NCBI RefSeq assembly: GCF_001262605.1
Contig: NZ_LGTC01000001.1
Location: 6,398,001 to 6,462,000 of the forward strand
Length of the DNA: 64,000 nucleotides
Reading direction: 5' to 3'
DNA from: Pseudobacteroides cellulosolvens ATCC 35603 = DSM 2933
Lineage (GTDB): Bacteria > Bacillota > Clostridia > Acetivibrionales > DSM-2933
Under the pieces are notes generated by a model. That model ran no database searches and was not told the origin of the DNA. It worked only from the letters and a program-made list of their open reading frames with translations. Numbering within the stretch: position 1 is the first letter of the stretch; every line of letters begins with the position of its first letter. This document shows positions 32,887-44,900 of this stretch, one piece after another. The translations under genes were made by a program, and so were the position numbers.

Positions 32887-33453
32887 TTAATATGCCTTAT
32901 ATTCAGGATAATCATTTACCGTTGCACCAAAATGGCGGGCAATAATCATAACATCTGCCATGTTTACAGATTTGTCCTTGTTAAAGTCAGATACTATATT
33001 TTGATCGGAAGCTGTATAAGACATATTAAAAGACGAAGACATAAGTATGATATCAGCAATATTGATTCTTTTATCCCCATTAATATCTCCAGCCCACATT
33101 TCAATAGGATTTTTTGCTTTACCTATGGGCAGCTCTACATGACGGCTAAGGTATCCTTCTTTATGTATTGTAAATGGTGACAATCCATTTGTACTATTAG
33201 GAGCGAAAAGAATACCCTTATCATTAATTGCATTCATGGCACCATCAATATAAAAGCCTTTAAGGACTTCATTATTTGCAAAATCAAAATCAGGTTTGAT
33301 ACTAGCCTCGCATATTCCCGGCAAAAGAGTGGGGCGAACAGTTGGTATTGGTGTAGACTGTCCGTCAGCAGCAAAGGATAAAAAGCAGCTAAATGATATT
33401 AAGCTGCACAAAATAATAACGGAAATTACATAACAAGCTGTTTTTTTGAACAT
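32887..33453 (-). CDS. Secreted dockerin protein with a small N-terminal module
   Basis: A 188-residue protein: signal peptide (1-29), short Pro/Thr linker, a ~75-residue module (about 48-120; GFYIDGAMNAINDKGILFAP, then FTIHKEGYLSRHVEL) that recalls the regulatory-like beta-sandwich of cellulosomal proteins, and a C-terminal dockerin with repeats DINGDKRINIADIILM and DFNKDKSVNMADVMII. It has no catalytic domain, so it may be a structural or carbohydrate-interacting cellulosome component. GGAGGAGG precedes ATG 33453. It is convergent with the GH5 gene. Confidence 0.8.
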   Translation of the reverse strand: MFKKTACYVISVIILCSLISFSCFLSFAADGQSTPIPTVRPTLLPGICEASIKPDFDFANNEVLKGFYIDGAMNAINDKGILFAPNSTNGLSPFTIHKEGYLSRHVELPIGKAKNPIEMWAGDINGDKRINIADIILMSSSFNMSYTASDQNIVSDFNKDKSVNMADVMIIARHFGATVNDYPEYKAY

Positions 33454-33608
33454 AATTAATTACCTCCTCCTAAGATATATATTAAAAATGTTAATAGGCT
33501 TATCACTTTTAATAACTATTTAGTGTTCAAAGAGTAAAACATGATTAACGGTATAGTTTAATAATACACCAAAATACTGCTGATGTAAACGGTGTATTAC
33601 ACATTTTT

Positions 33609-34496
33609 TTATATATTATAACTATTTTTATTTGAAGGAGTGAAATTATCAGGCTTTGGGCCAAGCTCACGATTTCCCAAATAGGATTTTATGGCACCCT
33701 GAGGGCAGTTTTTCTTACAATCGCCACAGCGTATACACTCAAGCCCATTTGGCCTTTCATAGATGGTATGATCCACTGGACATATGCTTTTGCATTTTCC
33801 GCAGCGAGTGCATTTAGATGGAGATACTTCCATTCTGTAAAAGCTGATTTTATTGAATATGGAATAAATGGCACCTAAAGGACATAAAACTCTACAGAAT
33901 GGCCTTTTGGCCGCCATGGACAAAACAATAACTCCTATGAGTATTACCATTTTCCAGCCGAACAGAAGTCCAAGGGTTGACCTGATTCCTTCTTTAGCTA
34001 TAGCAAGAGGAATTCCGGCTTCCAAGGTACCAACCGGACAAATAAGCTTGCAGAAGTATGGAGAATCCAGTGCCAAATCAAAGCTTACATAGAGTGCTGG
34101 AAGTAAAATTACAGTTACAAATAGTATTACATACTTGAGCTTCTCAAACAGTTTGAGAATTCCAATTTTTTTGAAAGGAACTTTATAAAGAAGCTCCTGG
34201 AAAAACCCAAATGGGCAAATCCAACCGCAAACAGCTCTTCCAACGAGAGTTCCGATAAGAATCAATATCCCTGCAATATACATGGAAAATTTATATTTTA
34301 TATCAAGAGCTATAGCTTGCATTGATCCTATTGGGCATGAGCCTAGTGCTCCCGGGCATGAATAGCAGTTTAATCCGGGAAAGCAAAGCTTTTTAAGATT
34401 TCCATTATAAATTGTACCTTCTAAAAATCCTTTTATGTAAGAGTTACCTAATAAGAATGAGGTAATCTGAATGCAGTATCTTTTAATTTTAACCAA
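33609..34496 (-). CDS. 4Fe-4S membrane protein (NapH/RdxA-like)
   Basis: A 295-residue membrane protein with about five membrane segments and Cys motifs of the NapH/NosR C-terminal type: CGWICPFGFFQELL, FCKLICPVGT, FCRVLCPLGAIYS, then two ferredoxin clusters CTRCGKCKSICP and CIRCGDCKKNCP near the C-terminus. An extra N-terminal Cys motif reads CYSCPGALGSCPIG. It probably moves electrons across the membrane. The start is TTG 34496, which overlaps the last codons of the CXXC micro-protein gene, so the two are coupled. An inverted repeat (TAATACACC/GGTGTATTA, 33562-33599) follows. Confidence 0.85.
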   Translation of the reverse strand: MVKIKRYCIQITSFLLGNSYIKGFLEGTIYNGNLKKLCFPGLNCYSCPGALGSCPIGSMQAIALDIKYKFSMYIAGILILIGTLVGRAVCGWICPFGFFQELLYKVPFKKIGILKLFEKLKYVILFVTVILLPALYVSFDLALDSPYFCKLICPVGTLEAGIPLAIAKEGIRSTLGLLFGWKMVILIGVIVLSMAAKRPFCRVLCPLGAIYSIFNKISFYRMEVSPSKCTRCGKCKSICPVDHTIYERPNGLECIRCGDCKKNCPQGAIKSYLGNRELGPKPDNFTPSNKNSYNI

Positions 34497-34623
34497 TTCC
34501 TATACACTCCAGACATATTAAAATGGCCTTGCGAAATACTTGCTTCATCTCGCCTGATGAGATGCCATAAGCAATAAATGTTATTGATATTATAAGAAGG
34601 CTTATTCTTATAAGCTTTTTCAT
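34489..34623 (-). CDS. CD1871A-family CXXC-motif micro-protein
   Basis: A 44-residue protein: MKKLIRISLLIISITFIAYG, a short loop, then ICLECIGIG at the C-terminus with a CxxC motif. Length, single membrane helix and terminal CLECIGIG match the small CD1871A-type CXXC proteins of clostridia. GCAGGAGAT lies before ATG 34623. Its last codons overlap the TTG start of the 4Fe-4S membrane protein, so it is probably an accessory subunit of the same redox system, perhaps in thiol or electron transfer. Confidence 0.8.
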   Translation of the reverse strand: MKKLIRISLLIISITFIAYGISSGEMKQVFRKAILICLECIGIG

Positions 34624-34734
34624 ATACAATCTCCTGCTTTATTGAAAGGATAATAATATTTTAGCTCAACTTTTTTATTTTGTCTGTATAAAAATTTTTG
34701 AAGCCATTAAGGTATATCAAATTTATGTTAATTA

Positions 34735-34833
34735 AGGCATAAATGAAAAATTACTTCCGCTTTTGAGCGGGTGTTGATGAGTTAAGTCAACACATGAGCC
34801 AAATTTATAGCGGAAGTATTTTTTGATCATGAC
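34735..34833. mobile_element. MITE, single copy
   Basis: A 99-bp palindromic element of the same family as 30029-30228: AAAAATTACTTCCGC at one arm and GCGGAAGTATTTTTTGATC at the other, with an inner palindrome GTGTTGA/TCAACAC. TTA (34732-34734) lies on the left and TAA on the right. It sits upstream of the membrane protein gene at 34906 and could affect its transcript. Confidence 0.7.
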
Positions 34834-34905
34834 TAAAGTAATTTGTTGTAAATTGTCATATTATGTTGTAAAATTATATTGTATATATTTTTATGGAGGG
34901 TTAAA

Positions 34906-35382
34906 ATGAGCGATTTTAACACAAACTTTGAGCCAGATTCATCAGATGGCTTCACCACAGGCATCAACATGGTACCGGAAGTAAGAAGCAATATTTTTCT
35001 AGGCTTCATAGGAGGCCTTGCTTCTTCAATTATTGGAGCAGGATTATGGGCAGGGATAACTATTTTAACAGGTTATCAGATTGGTTTTATGGCAATAGGA
35101 GTAGGCTTTTTAGTTGGAATGTGTATAAGAGTTCTGGGTAAAGGCAACACACTTGCTTATGGAGTAATGGGTGCGGTTTTTGCTTTACTTGGCTGTATGC
35201 TTGGGAATATTCTATCGATGTATGGAGTATATGCCAAAGAGCTACATGTTACAATAGGTGAGGCATACAATCAATTGATAGGCCCTATTGATATTCTTAA
35301 AGAGACATTTCAGGTAATGGATTTATTATTTTACGGATTGGCTGTATATGAAGGTTTCAAATTTTCTATTTTCAATAGATAA
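34906..35382 (+). CDS. Membrane protein of unknown function
   Basis: A 158-residue protein with a ~35-residue polar N-terminus and three or four Gly-rich membrane segments (about 40-62, 65-84, 90-115 and a weaker one near 135-150). The Gly-rich helices (GFIGGLASSIIGAGLWAG) indicate tight packing. ATG 34906 has TGGAGGG upstream and is preferred over the in-frame ATG 34879. No family recognised. A bidirectional terminator follows. Confidence 0.65.
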   Translation: MSDFNTNFEPDSSDGFTTGINMVPEVRSNIFLGFIGGLASSIIGAGLWAGITILTGYQIGFMAIGVGFLVGMCIRVLGKGNTLAYGVMGAVFALLGCMLGNILSMYGVYAKELHVTIGEAYNQLIGPIDILKETFQVMDLLFYGLAVYEGFKFSIFNR

Positions 35383-35419
35383 GCAAAACTGATTTTGTTA
35401 ATGTTAAGGAAATTTCTAA

Positions 35420-35469
35420 GGGATGATATATTATTAAAAGATCAATAACTTTTAATAATATATCATCCC
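35420..35469. terminator. Bidirectional terminator with a 21-bp perfect stem
   Basis: GGGATGATATATTATTAAAAG pairs perfectly with its complement (35449-35469) around an 8-nt loop, between the convergent genes ending at 35382 and 35479. It is followed by TTTT on the plus strand. Confidence 0.8.
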
Positions 35470-35478
35470 TTTTATACT

Positions 35479-36636
35479 TCACGGGTCGAGGAGTATTTTT
35501 TCCATATACCTTTCATTTATCTCGGTGGGAAGTCCTTCCTGGTGCCAGTGCTTTTTACAGCCGCAGTAGTCAAGCAATACGCACTGGGCAGCTATACCTA
35601 CTTCTTTGAGCATCAATCCGCCTGATACCAGATTTAAAACGCATGCGATTCCGATTATTCCTACATCTTCCTTTATGGTAGAGTCTTTTTTCCAGCTTGA
35701 GTAAAGTGATGATTCGTGAGGAATTATCAATACTTGAAAGCCAAGTTTATGGCCTAAAGTTTTTAACTTGTTTACGCTGCAATCCTTCATACAACCTATG
35801 CAGCTAAGACCGCTTCCATATGGCTTTGCCTGACATTTGTCCCTTGAGATACACATGCATGCCGGAACTACTGCGAGCTTTTTATCGGTATGCTGAAATG
35901 CTTTTTTAAAAGCTCTATTCATTATTTCTGCCCCAACCATATTAAGGTGGTACTCGACCCTTCGCCTGCCGCAGAAGATCACATCTTCATTCCAATAGCG
36001 TGAAGGGCGTATTTCGTTTAGATACCTGTCCACATTCGGTGTATATTTTCCCAAAAACTCATCACTCTTATCTTCAAACCAGTCAGCAAAAGCTATAGAA
36101 GAAGCAAGTATATTGACAGCATCTTCCTTAGGTTTAATTTCAATATATTTGTGCCACTTGGTAAGTCTTGCTACTTCATATTTGAATTCCCCGGTGGCTT
36201 CAAGCCAATTGAGCAATATTTCAAGGTGTTTGACTGCAGGAGATAGGGTAAACATGTTATCATAAAGATCAGGCGAAAGAAATATGGTAGATAAAAAACC
36301 CCGAACGGCATCAATGCTTGGCTTTAACAAGCCGCCCTTCTGCCTAAGGCTTACAAGAGTTGACAGGATATGCTGAGGACCTTTTTCCAGCTCCAGGGCA
36401 TCGCCGCTGTACACCTTCCACAGCACGCCAAGAATCAGCAGCTCAAAGAAATATTCTTCCTTTGAAGTATTATCATGCGGGCTTATAGCCTTTATATATG
36501 ATGAATATTCATCTGTATAAGCCCCTAAGAATTCCTGGGCTTTACCCAAGACCTCATTGGTAAAGAGGGCAATATCAAAATAATAATCATCAGAATTGTT
36601 TTTATTATCTCTTAAAGAATATGTTATTGTATACAT
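35479..36636 (-). CDS. DUF116 domain protein
   Basis: A 385-residue protein. The N-terminal half is helical; the C-terminal half is a DUF116 domain rich in cysteines (VVPACMCISRDKCQAK, then SCIGCMKDCSVNKL and LLDYCGCKKHWHQ), suggesting a metal or iron-sulfur site. DUF116 proteins are widespread in anaerobes and their biochemical role is unclear to me. ATG 36636 has GGGGAG seven bases upstream; the longer TTG frame at 36651 starts inside that site. Confidence 0.8.
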   Translation of the reverse strand: MYTITYSLRDNKNNSDDYYFDIALFTNEVLGKAQEFLGAYTDEYSSYIKAISPHDNTSKEEYFFELLILGVLWKVYSGDALELEKGPQHILSTLVSLRQKGGLLKPSIDAVRGFLSTIFLSPDLYDNMFTLSPAVKHLEILLNWLEATGEFKYEVARLTKWHKYIEIKPKEDAVNILASSIAFADWFEDKSDEFLGKYTPNVDRYLNEIRPSRYWNEDVIFCGRRRVEYHLNMVGAEIMNRAFKKAFQHTDKKLAVVPACMCISRDKCQAKPYGSGLSCIGCMKDCSVNKLKTLGHKLGFQVLIIPHESSLYSSWKKDSTIKEDVGIIGIACVLNLVSGGLMLKEVGIAAQCVLLDYCGCKKHWHQEGLPTEINERYMEKILLDP

Positions 36637-36702
36637 TCTTGTACTCCCCAAAATTATATATGTATTTTTTGAAATGCCCTTTTATCATATCATTAAAAAG
36701 TA

Positions 36703-38199
36703 TCAGCTGCCAATATACTTCTCCATTTGTTTGGAGGTTGTAATTAGCTCAGTAACCAAGCTTTTGGCCAGATTTGCATTTTCCATGTTGTGATCAACCG
36801 TACTGTTGACTTGGTTTGCATTAGAGGATGCTAACTGGCTTAGGTTGGAAGCTTCCTGTATACAATCAACAATTTTGTTGTTAGCATTTAAAATGTGATC
36901 GATTCTTTCATTTACTAAAAGAACGTTATTATTGACTTCTGTTATTTTGGATAAAGTGGAATTAAATAATTCCTGTGTTTTGTAAATAAGATTGTTCTGC
37001 TTTTGGTTGGCGTCTATAAGTTCTGAAATTGCAATGACTGAAGTATCTGTCATATTATTAAGTTCAATAATAATCTTGTTTATACTGCTTGCAGATTCAG
37101 CACTTTGGGTTGCCAGTTTTCTGACTTCCTCTGCAACCACGGCAAATCCCTTACCCGATTCACCGGCACGGGCACTTTCTATGGCGGCATTTAACGAAAG
37201 CATGTTTGTCTGTTCGGATATGCTTTTTATGATATCAGTTATATTAAGGATTTCAGTGGCCTTTGTTTTCAATTCGTTTATGATGTTGTTCATATTTGAG
37301 TTATTTTCATTAACAACTTTAGACATGTTGCTTAGATCATTGACAATGTTCATACCTTCTTTAATGGCACAGGATGTGTCTTTTGACAGAATGCTTGTTT
37401 TTGAAGAAACTTCAGAGCTCTCTTCAATTATTTTATGTATATCATGAGTTAGACTGGACTGAACCTTAAAGCTCTCCGCAGTTTCAGCAGTACTTTTTGC
37501 AATTTCAGTAACCGAATTATAAACATCCTGAGTGGAACTGTTAAAATCATCCATTATGTTATATACTTTTTTAGAGTTGGTATCAAGTACAGCTGCAATT
37601 TTTAGAACATCATCTAAAATTTCCTTCTGTCTTTTCTTTTCCCCTTCAATTGAAGAGATCTTTTCGTTATTAAACCTAATGGCAAGTATGGATGATAGAG
37701 TAAGAGAAATGCAGTACATTATTACTACGCATAGCTGAATTGTATAATCGGTAGATAAGCTTTGATTAATCAATTTTAAAATTAGAATATTTTTCAACAT
37801 ACTTATTAAATTTAGAGTAATAGAGATTGAACTAGCCCAAATGATCAGTTTGAAATCAAAGTATAGAAAATACATAAGCAATATAGGAAAAAGATATGTA
37901 AAAACAGCGAACCTGTCAGAGGTCATGAGTGAAAAGCCATAGATAATAAAATAAGCACTTAATGTTAAATATTTTATTTTTATGCTGGAGCTGTTTCTAA
38001 AATACACTATAGTTGCAAGTGAAAAGGTAACAATTATAAGTGATAGCATGGTGCCAACATAAGCTAGACTTCTATTTCCTTTTAAAAACTCCATTATATA
38101 CCCGACTATAAGAATTAAGTTTATGACCCAGTTTATAATTAATACTATTCTATTAGTTCTTTTAAGAGAATTGCTGCTAATATTATGTAAGTTATCCAT
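36703..38199 (-). CDS. Methyl-accepting chemotaxis protein
   Basis: A 498-residue receptor. The N-terminal ~190 residues hold about six membrane segments with almost no extracellular loop, so the input is probably within the membrane. A cytoplasmic coiled coil follows, with the signalling hairpin near residues 330-375 (ISEQTNMLSLNAAIESARAG, then GFAVVAEEVRKLA) that contacts CheA and CheW. No HAMP domain is seen. ATG 38199 follows AAGGAGTT. No other chemotaxis gene is in the window. Confidence 0.92.
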   Translation of the reverse strand: MDNLHNISSNSLKRTNRIVLIINWVINLILIVGYIMEFLKGNRSLAYVGTMLSLIIVTFSLATIVYFRNSSSIKIKYLTLSAYFIIYGFSLMTSDRFAVFTYLFPILLMYFLYFDFKLIIWASSISITLNLISMLKNILILKLINQSLSTDYTIQLCVVIMYCISLTLSSILAIRFNNEKISSIEGEKKRQKEILDDVLKIAAVLDTNSKKVYNIMDDFNSSTQDVYNSVTEIAKSTAETAESFKVQSSLTHDIHKIIEESSEVSSKTSILSKDTSCAIKEGMNIVNDLSNMSKVVNENNSNMNNIINELKTKATEILNITDIIKSISEQTNMLSLNAAIESARAGESGKGFAVVAEEVRKLATQSAESASSINKIIIELNNMTDTSVIAISELIDANQKQNNLIYKTQELFNSTLSKITEVNNNVLLVNERIDHILNANNKIVDCIQEASNLSQLASSNANQVNSTVDHNMENANLAKSLVTELITTSKQMEKYIGS

Positions 38200-38926
38200 A
38201 TACCGAACTCCTTATCGAAAGATTTTATCATATAAGTTATCGGCATTTAACCGAAAAATGTAAGTGATTGGGGAAAAATTTTTGTTTTTTTGGATGGTCT
38301 AAATCATTAATATGAAGTCCAAACGGTGTTTGCTTTGTGGTTACGGAATATTGACAATGGGTTAACGAAATGATATGATTGGTACGTAACCTGATGGTGA
38401 CAAAGAGAGAAGCATGAAAGGTGTCAATATAGGTTGTAAAGTTGATTTTAAGTATTGCACTATCAATTTTTTTAGATGGAAAAGACATATTGATTACTGC
38501 AGTGATCAATGTATTGTCTATAAATCTTTATGTTTTAATTTGACATTTTACCAAATGGTTGCAAAAAATATTATAACTCTATGATTATATTTAAATATTT
38601 GACAATAAAGACCAAAATATGATATTCTTTGCTGGTGATTTCTATGGGATTTAGATAAATTTTTATAATATAAATAAAAGTAGTAAAATTAGTAAAAGTA
38701 GTACTAATTACTTGATTAAGGGAGAGAAATGATTTTACTTTGTCAGCGTAGATCCAATATAACTAGAGTATTTCTGTGCCTTTCATGTTTACATAAACAA
38801 TAAATAATCCTAGTTTAAAAGCCTGATTTAATATTTATTATTTATTTAGCATTGGAGGTGGTTGATTCACAAACTAGTATAGGTAATATTACTGCAAATT
38901 GATTTTTAATTTTAGGGGGATTGCTA
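38200..38926. other. Long intergenic region before the giant gene
   Basis: About 730 bp without a supported gene. A 90-codon minus-strand frame at 38237-38509 lacks a family match and a good ribosome binding site, so I leave it out. The region is AT-rich with repeated AGTAGTA/AAAGTAGT steps near 38690-38710. AGGGGGA at 38914-38920 is the ribosome binding site of the next gene. No riboswitch fold recognised. Confidence 0.4.
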
Positions 38927-41900
38927 ATGAAGAGATTAGTTAAAAGAATTATTGCAACTGCACTAATTACAACATTTATAGCCGGAGCAGTTAATTTTCC
39001 GGTAAGTGCAGAAGAACTTTTTGGTTTTGGCAAAGAAAAAAAACAAGATATGATAAACCAGGGAATCAAGGATTGTGCTGATGGTAAAGATTTGAAGGAT
39101 GTTAATGGTTTAAAAGCTATATGCAATACTGAACCCGAAAAGCTTGAACCTCACCCGGAACCTGTATTTGATGAAAGTGAAGGATTTGGTAAGCCTACAG
39201 GCTTTTTGAATCGAAAAGAAAAAAATGAGATTATTGTGAAATATAAAGATTTAAATGATGCGGATTATAATAAGAATGAAATTATAGATAAAATAGAGAT
39301 AGTTAAAGATGAAAGTGAAGACAAAATTAAGGATAAAACTAAAGATAAAATTAAAGATAAAATTAAAGATAAACTAAAGCTGTCGAAACTTAATACCAAG
39401 AAAAAAATTAAAGATATAGAAGTTTTAGAGATAGGTGAAAATGATGATTCTGAAAAGCTGATAAAGGAACTTCGCAATGATTCCAATGTGGAATATGCCC
39501 AGTTGAACTATAAGCTTTATACAAATAGCATTCAAACAGATAAAAAGTTTGGTAGCCAATGGGAGTTAAATAATACTGCACAGGTTGTGGAAGGACAAAA
39601 AGGAATAGCAGGAGTAGATATAAATGTAATTCCAGCCTGGGATATTACAAAAGGATCCAATGAGGTAACTGTTGGTATACTTGATACAGGAATAGATATA
39701 AATAATAAAGAGATAAAAGATGCCATATATATTAATCAGAATGAAATAGCTGGAAATGGTATTGACGATGATCAAAATGGTTATGTTGATGATGTAAATG
39801 GTTATGATTTTGTAAATAAGGATGGTAGTGTATACGATTCAGAATCTATTGATATACATGGGACTTTTATTGCAGGGCAAATAGCAGCAAAGTCAAATAA
39901 TATTGGAATAGCTGGTGTTGCAGACGTTAAGCTGATGCCGCTTAAATTTATAAATAGTGATGGAGGCTATACCAGTGATGCAATTGAAGCAATACAGTAT
40001 GCTAAGAATATGGGCGTTGAAATAATAAATTGTAGTTGGGGCTCAACTTTTTATAATGAGGCTTTAAAAAATGAGATGGAAACCAGCGGCATTTTATTTG
40101 TAGCATCAGCGGGTAATGATAGGTTTGATGTTTCACAAACTCAGGTCTACCCTGCCTGTTTTGATATTGATAATGTAATATCTGTCACATCTATAGACAA
40201 TCGAGGGAATATTGCCAGATTTTCTAATTATGGACAAGAAGTTGATGTTGCGGCACCTGGGGTAAACATTACTGGGATAGCACCGGAAAATAGCTTTATT
40301 ACAATGAATGGAACCTCATTTTCAGCAGCACTTGTAACTGGAATAGCAGCACTTATTAAGAGTAAATACAAAGATATTACGAACAATGAGATAATATCCA
40401 GAATTAAAAATAATGTTGTTACTTCAACAAATCTACAGGGTAAAGTATCGTCAGGCGGTAGAGTTGATGCATATGCAGCGTTGACAGGAAATAAACCTTC
40501 TCCTGATAATAATGACAACATAAGGAATGACCCGGCTCAAAGTACTGCAGATGTTGATAATCTCAATAAAGCCATGGCTTTAGATATAAAGCTTTTGGAG
40601 CAAATTCATTATGGTGAAAATGGAGTTAATCCTGCATCTGGAAATTTTTCAAGGACTTTCACAGATATGAGCCTCGATGTACCTGGATTTAAAATTAATA
40701 TAAGCAGAACATATAATTCAAAGTCCGATGATATAGGTAAATTTGGTAGGGGTTGGACATTTGGCTTTGATGGCAGTGCTCTTGAAAAAACAAGTAATAA
40801 TATAAAAGAGATAGCAATTACACTACCTAATGGTGCAGTACAGACATTTACGGACTATGGTGATGGGGCTAATTTTAGAGCAAATGATTCAAGAAGTAAG
40901 CTTGAAAAGATAAATGGAAAATATGTTTTGACAACAAAGGATCAATACAAGTATTCTTTTAATACCGTAGATTCAACAAGCAAAATTGGGTACTTAAGCG
41001 AAATGAAGGATAAAAATGGCAATAAAATAACAATATCTGTTGACAGTAATGGGAAAATTACTCGAATAATTGATGAGGCAACAGGGAGATATTTTGAAGT
41101 AGTTAATGGAACTTATACTATAGGTACAAAAAGCTATAACTTTATAACTGATATAATCCAGAAAACTTCTGCTGGAAGTGAGATTAGAAGAGTTAGTTAT
41201 AGATATAACGGTTACAAAATCTTGGATAGGGTTACATATCCAGGAGGCGACTATGATGGATATGGATATGTTTCTGTAGGAGGACAATATTATCTAAATC
41301 AGATAATAGATCAATGTAATGCTATAGAAACTATTATATATTATCCAGATACAGATGTTAATAAATACAAGGTTAATAAAATAAAGGATAAGTTTAACAA
41401 TACATATACGTATACATATTATAATTCAGAAAAAAGGACGACAATAGTAGATTCAAACACGCCTGCAAGAACTACAGAAAAATATTATGACGACTTCTAC
41501 AATGTTACCAAGTCAAAAGATCCTGAAGGAAATATAACAAAAGTAGAATATCTTGATGACAAATGGTCCTATACAGGTGAAATGGGATATAGAGGTAGTG
41601 ACGTAGGTGTTGTAACAGTAAAAGGGAAAATCTATGCTATAGGAAGATACACATGGCTTCACAGATCTACAGGAGTAGTTGAAGAATATGACCCCATAAA
41701 AAATGTTTGGAATAAGAAAGCTGACATGATTGTTCCTCGCTCAAATGTAGCTGTAGCTGTGATAAATGATAAAATATATGCCATTGGAGGAGAAAACGAT
41801 GCTAAAGGTCCGGTTAATACTGTTGAAGAGTATGACCCGGCAACAAATAAGTGGACATATAAGGGTGGATTAAAAAAAGATACTAGTAATAACTGGGTTG

Positions 41901-44900
41901 ATGATAGCAAAGGAATGATAACTAAAAGGTATGATACCGCAGTTGCAGTTTTAAATGGCAAAATATACGTTTTTGGCGGAACAGATGATACAAATTCTTT
42001 AGCGAGTGTTGAAGAATATAATCCTATTGATAATACATGGAGAACAATGAACCCACTATCTACTGCAAGATCAGGTCTTGCAGCAGTATCTTTTAATGGC
42101 AAGATATACCTTATGGGGGGAGGAACGCTAGACAGTACAATAGAATATGATCCTAACAACACAGCAAACCAATTTATAACAAAGGCTAAAATGCCTGCAG
42201 CAAAAAGCGGTATGGGTGCTTGTGTGGTCAATGGAAGGATATACACTGTTGGTGGGATGTCTAATAATGTACGGTCAAATACTGTTGAAGAATATGATCC
42301 TATTTCAAATGTTTGGATCAAAAAAACAGCTACTATGGCATTTGAGAGGGATAAAGTCGGGGTTTGTGCTTTAAATGCCAACATTTACGCTATTGGAGGA
42401 GATAGTAGAAATCAAGATATTGGAGAGGTTCCAGATATGGAATTCTTTAGGCCTGATGCATCAAGGGTTAAAGGAGAGTTAGCTATATCAATCGAACCAT
42501 CAACAGATTACACTGCATTACAAGGGGTACCTCTTGTAGCGTTTGGTGAGAATAATGGTGTTTATTTAAATAAGGATGAAGATGTTTATACTTCAGGATA
42601 TAATGCCAATGGACGATTGGGCCTTGGGGATGATCAGACTAGAACTATAAGACAGGCAGTCATTGGTTTGCATAATGTTGAGCGGGTAGTTGCAGGAGCA
42701 GCTTCCACTTATATATTGATGAAAGATGGTACTGTAAAGGCTTTTGGTAAGAATAATTATTGCCAACTAGGTGTTAATGACGGTAAGGACAGAAATACTC
42801 CTTTTACTATTCCAGGACTTAGTAATGTTAAGAAACTTGTAGCAGGCTGTGACCATGTAATAGCATTATTGAATAATGGAAATGTTATGGCATGGGGAAG
42901 AAACGATTATGGGCAGTTGGGAATCGGGGAAGGAGTTACTTCATCTATACCGGTACAAATACCTGGACTGAGTAATGTAAAAGATATATCGGCAGGTTTG
43001 TTTTTTAGTTTTGCATTATTGGAAAACGGCAAAGTAATGGTATGGGGAAGAAATGATGAATATCAGCTTGGACTGGGAACTTTAGGAAATAAGTACACCC
43101 CAGAAGAAAATACTTATCTTGTTGGAGCAAAACAGATTGCAGGAGGGTTGAAACATGGTATTGCTCTTATGACTGATAATACTGTAAAGACTTGGGGTGG
43201 TAATAATTATGGGCAATTGGGTAGTGGTTTTCTTGATACTATAAGAACTCCAGAAAGTCCATTTTGGTCGGTAAGTCAAAATATTAAACAGGTTTCAGCA
43301 GGTATATACAGCAGCTATGTTTTGACTGAAGATGGAAGAGTACAAGGCTGGGGGTATAATGGACATGGTGAATTAGGCTGTGGGAATAATGTTACTCATA
43401 AATATGCAAGATATATACCTAATTTATCTGATATTAAGGAAATATCAGCAGGGTATTATAACTGTGCAGCAATAACAAAAAGCGATGTTGTATATGTATG
43501 GGGATACAACGTAGGGCAACTTGGCTTCGGCAACAATGAGGATTGCTATTGGCCTGTACCTATCAACAGTAACAGGATAGAATACATGAGAGATGAGAGA
43601 GACAATATTATAAAAATCACAAATGCTGACGGTGGTAATAGGATAAACACATATGATGATAAAAATAATATAATAAGGGAAAGAGATGAGACTGGAAGAT
43701 TGACTTTCTATATATACGATGCAAATGGAAATGTCTTGAAAAAAGTACAACCATTAAATGGAACAGATGAATATATAGAAGGTACAAGTGATACTTCAAA
43801 ATTTTCTATTATAGTTTATGAATATTATACTTCACCTGGTGAAAAGCCTATTAAAGGTCTGCTTAAATATGTGTATGATCCGGAATTCCCTAATTCAAAA
43901 ATTACATATAACTATGATCCCAATTATTATTTGAATTCTGTGAAAGATAATAACCAGAATGAGACTACATATACATATGACGACAGAGGATTGAAAAAAA
44001 GCCAGACATCACCAAAAAAGAGCAAAACAGATTATGATTATGATGCTATTGGGCGGTTGATAAGAACAATACAATATGATGGAAATAAGGATGGTGCAAA
44101 ATCAAGTATTACAAGAATTACCTATGATAAGATGGGTAGGGTAACTAAGGAGATTCAACCTAACTTATTCAAATCTGAATATGATACGTCTAGTGATTAT
44201 ACATTTAGTCATGGCACAAGATACTTATATAATACAGCTAACAATACAAATGGAAGAGTAATTGGTACTTTATCAACTGTAACTGATGCAGAAAACAACA
44301 CAACAACGTACAATAGCTATGACCTTTATGGTAATGTAACATCTGAGACGAAGCCTAATGGCGCGATTTATGAGTATTCCTATGATCTTATGAATAGGCT
44401 TAAGTCCATAAGCTTTAAGGAAAGTTCAAGTGATATTGCTAAAATACTGGAGGAATATTCATATACCTTATTGAGGGGAGGAAGAAGTGAGAAAACGGTT
44501 ACTAAACACTTGGATGATAATGCTAAAGCTGTTACTACTTATATTTACGACCAGGAAGGAAGGATCATAAAACAGGAAAATCCTGATGGAAGTGTTCTTT
44601 ATTCAAGTTATAACTTGAATGGAACTTTAAACTCGTCAACAGATGGAAATGGTTGGACTACATATTTCAGATATGATGGCATGAATAGATTAATTGAGAA
44701 GTGGGTTCCATTTGGTTTAGATAATGGTAATACAGCATTTATGTATTCATTGACAAGTTATGACAAAGCCGGTAGGGTCAGAGAGGAAAAGAATGGGAAG
44801 GAGTTTGTAAATCTTTTCTCTTCAGCTTCAAGTTATGTGTATAAGAATACGTATTATTATGAAGACGGTAATGTAAGTTGTAAATCCGGTGTTGATGGAG

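Noticed and set aside
38237..38509. 90-codon minus-strand frame upstream of the giant gene
   Set aside because: No ribosome binding site of note, no family resemblance and atypical composition; probably chance.
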